This document shows positions 4,507 through 6,211 of a stretch of 6,211 nt of DNA, in pieces. A program made the position numbers and the translations under genes. The stretch covers positions 1-6,211 of the forward strand of contig WRML01000141.1 in NCBI GenBank assembly GCA_009777165.1, read 5' to 3'. The notes under the pieces were generated by a model, which was not told the origin of the DNA, searched no databases, and saw only the letters and a program-made list of their open reading frames with translations. How positions within the stretch are numbered: position 1 is the first letter of the stretch; every line of letters starts with the position of its first letter. Source of the stretch: Kiritimatiellota bacterium. Its GTDB lineage: Bacteria > Verrucomicrobiota > Kiritimatiellia > RFP12 > UBA1067.

Positions 4507-6211
4507 ACGCCATCATTCCCCCCCCGCCAAGCTCACACACCTCTCCGCCAACATCAGCCTGTGCGGCGACGGTGGCGCCCCTCTCACGGTCGGCTCGCAG
4601 ACCCCCAAGGGGGGGGTGGTCCATGTCACGGGCAACACCCCCAGCACCGCGCCGCGCGCCGCGCTGGCGGTGTTCGAGTGGACCGAGAACGGCAAGACCG
4701 AGGCGCAGACCAACGCGTTCACGGTGATGAGCTCGCCCATCCTCGGGGACCTCGACCTCGACGGCTACAGCATCGGTACGGAGGACATCCTCGGGAGCCT
4801 CTTCCCCGGGCCCGGGGGGTGGTTCATGCCCGCCGAACCCGGCGCGCTGCGCCTGGCGCACCTGCCCCCATGCACCTACCTGCCCGGCGACACCGTGCTC
4901 ACGCTGGAGAGCGGGCAGGGCGCGGTCCGCCTGTGGGAGGGGTGGAGCAACTCCCTCCTTCTGCTGCCCGGGCAGTCCGTCACCAACTACGCGGACTACC
5001 AGGTGCGCGTCGAGGCGGTCAGCAACGGCACCGCCCGCCTCACCCGCACCTTCACCGGCACCGGCGCCGCCACCAACCTCACCTGCTCCGGCACGCTGAC
5101 CATCACCGCGTCCGGGGGTAACCTGCTGGCGGACACCGACCGCAACGCCATCCTCAACGACCTGGACAGGCCCGGCAAGGACAAGTGGTCCATCACGCGC
5201 GGCGCACTCATCCCCCCCTGCCGGCCGCTGGGCCTCGGCGCGTCCCTGTACGTGACCAACGCCGCCCCGCTCTCCGTCTCCACGGACGGGCTGCAGCCCG
5301 GCATGACCGCCTGGCTCAGCCCCGCGGACATCACCCAGACCAACCGGCTGGCGGTGTTCGACGCCGGGTGCAGCCCCCTCGGCTGGGGCGGCGACGGGCG
5401 CATCCCGATCCCGCCCGGCGTGGCCACCAACCTCCACGTCCTGTCCAACACGCCGCGGAAGTGCGCCCCGGGCGGCGCCGGGCCCGACGCGTTCGACCTG
5501 CGCCTGACGGTCGCCGACGCCGGGGGCGCGCCCGTGCTGACCGACACCGTGCGCCTGAAGGTCGCCCCCCTGATCCTGCCCCCCGAGTGCAGCCCCGCCA
5601 CCGCCGTCTACTCGACCCACGCCATCCCCGCCGTCGCCGGCCTCACGCAGGCCAACGCCGGCCTCAACGCCAGCCGCTGGACGCAGGACATGGTCAAGCT
5701 CGCCAAGGTGCAGTGCGCCGGGGGCCCGTGGGCGAACGTCGCCCTCGGGCTGGACTACGACGCGTCGTCCCAGCTGACCACCTTCCTGTCCTCGCTGCAG
5801 ATGATGCGGGCCGGGTGGACATTCAGCGAGCAGGAGTGCGGCAACGGCGGCAACATGATGGCGACCCCCCCCCTGCCGGACGCCCCCTACGGCAAGATCA
5901 TGCTCGGCACCGCGCACAACGAGAGCAAGGCCTACTGGGAGGCGCAGGGCATCCAGCCCGTCATCGACATCCCCAACAACTGGCTCCTCGTCGGCCACGT
6001 CGACGAGCTCTTCATGTGGATCACCACCAACCGCGTGCTGTGCGCCAGCCCGTGGGCGGCGCTCGAGGCGCTCCACGGCGAGATCGCCTGGGGGGGCGGC
6101 ACGAACACCGTCTGGTGCGGGTGGGACGCGGCCGGCAAGAACAACACCTTCGCGAACGTCGCCGTCGAGGGGAACAAGATGACGCGCCTGCTGGCCCCCA
6201 TGGGCGACTCC
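4499..6211 (+). CDS. Protein-arginine deiminase-like protein with N-terminal shared module, 3'-partial
   Basis: The frame stays open from ATG4499 to the window end (571 codons, no stop). PADs convert peptidyl-arginine to citrulline. Residues 13-204 form the module shared with the metalloprotease-like protein, where vertebrate PADs have PAD_N. Residues about 205-357 match the PAD middle domain: ADTDRN (211-216), KWSITRGALI, and LTDTVRLKVAP (347-357), like FTDTVIFRIAP in mammals. From about 358 the PAD catalytic domain begins. WTQD at 394-397 equals human PAD4 W347-I-Q-D350; GNMMATPP (451-458) and YGKIMLG (464-470) follow; WLLVGHVDE (495-503) supplies H500 and D502, equal to H471 and D473; CASP at 515-518 matches LASP. 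The catalytic Cys (C645 in PAD4) would lie beyond the window. Ca2+-ligand positions E351, E353 and E411 read M398, K400 and M454. No signal peptide is visible. No Shine-Dalgarno site fits ATG4499; TTG4481 with GGGGAG four bases upstream is an alternative start. GC is far higher than in the preceding gene. Confidence 0.82.
   Translation, partial: MHKRHHSPPAKLTHLSANISLCGDGGAPLTVGSQTPKGGVVHVTGNTPSTAPRAALAVFEWTENGKTEAQTNAFTVMSSPILGDLDLDGYSIGTEDILGSLFPGPGGWFMPAEPGALRLAHLPPCTYLPGDTVLTLESGQGAVRLWEGWSNSLLLLPGQSVTNYADYQVRVEAVSNGTARLTRTFTGTGAATNLTCSGTLTITASGGNLLADTDRNAILNDLDRPGKDKWSITRGALIPPCRPLGLGASLYVTNAAPLSVSTDGLQPGMTAWLSPADITQTNRLAVFDAGCSPLGWGGDGRIPIPPGVATNLHVLSNTPRKCAPGGAGPDAFDLRLTVADAGGAPVLTDTVRLKVAPLILPPECSPATAVYSTHAIPAVAGLTQANAGLNASRWTQDMVKLAKVQCAGGPWANVALGLDYDASSQLTTFLSSLQMMRAGWTFSEQECGNGGNMMATPPLPDAPYGKIMLGTAHNESKAYWEAQGIQPVIDIPNNWLLVGHVDELFMWITTNRVLCASPWAALEALHGEIAWGGGTNTVWCGWDAAGKNNTFANVAVEGNKMTRLLAPMGDS
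4696..4732 (+). repeat. Direct repeat copy 2 in the shared N-terminal module
   Basis: This is the partner of 441-477, in the PAD-like gene. The surrounding protein modules are clearly related (for example SLSLEGDE/TLESGQG and PGQAVTN/PGQSVTN) but less alike at DNA level, so this block stands out as unusually conserved or recently exchanged. Confidence 0.9.

Noticed and set aside
4804..4817. Perfect 14-base palindrome CCCCGGGCCCGGGG, a possible terminator or binding site
   Set aside because: It lies within the coding sequence of the PAD-like gene, has no loop and no T run, and encodes a Pro-Gly-Pro-Gly-Gly stretch.
4400..6076. 558-codon open frame on the minus strand opposite the PAD-like gene
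   Set aside because: It is a by-product of very high GC. Its translation is Gly/Ala/Arg/Val-rich with no recognisable domain, while the opposite strand encodes clear PAD motifs.

Overview
The window looks like bacterial DNA. It has four co-directional plus-strand genes with very short gaps, good Shine-Dalgarno sites before two of them, and signal peptides on two products. GC content is high and uneven. I cannot place the organism from the sequence. The style (secreted multi-domain proteins with Cys/Pro linkers and paralogous families) recalls gut lineages of the Verrucomicrobia/Kiritimatiellota group, but that is a low-confidence impression. No rRNA, tRNA, CRISPR array, transposase, convincing promoter or terminator was seen.

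Layout. Bases 1-93 are almost pure G and C homopolymer runs, probably a contig-end artefact. Bases 94-1968 hold the 3' part of a large gene. Its product has a Cys/Pro-rich linker, a roughly 200-residue module, an Ig-like stretch and a metzincin-like zinc-protease domain (HEVGHACELED). Bases 1980-2843 encode an exported protein of a family I do not recognise, with a possible HEAT-like core. Bases 2880-4484 encode a second exported protein carrying two further copies of that family; a one-base insertion near its end removes the conserved C-terminus. Bases 4499-6211 hold the start of a gene running off the window. Its product has the same roughly 200-residue module as the first gene, followed by the middle and catalytic domains of a vertebrate-type protein-arginine deiminase (PAD). 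Two of the catalytic carboxylate/imidazole positions and the substrate-pocket Trp are present.

How they may work together. The genes are spaced like an operon. A putative metalloprotease and a putative citrullinating enzyme carry the same N-terminal module. Between them lie two exported, probably helical proteins built from three copies of one domain. The simplest reading is an envelope or extracellular locus in which two enzymes share a targeting or binding module, but that is inference. The most notable points are: the PAD domain in this context; apparent loss of the Ca2+-binding glutamates known from human PAD4; the shared module, with a 36/37-base match between genes 4.2 kb apart; and the sharp rise in GC exactly at the PAD gene.
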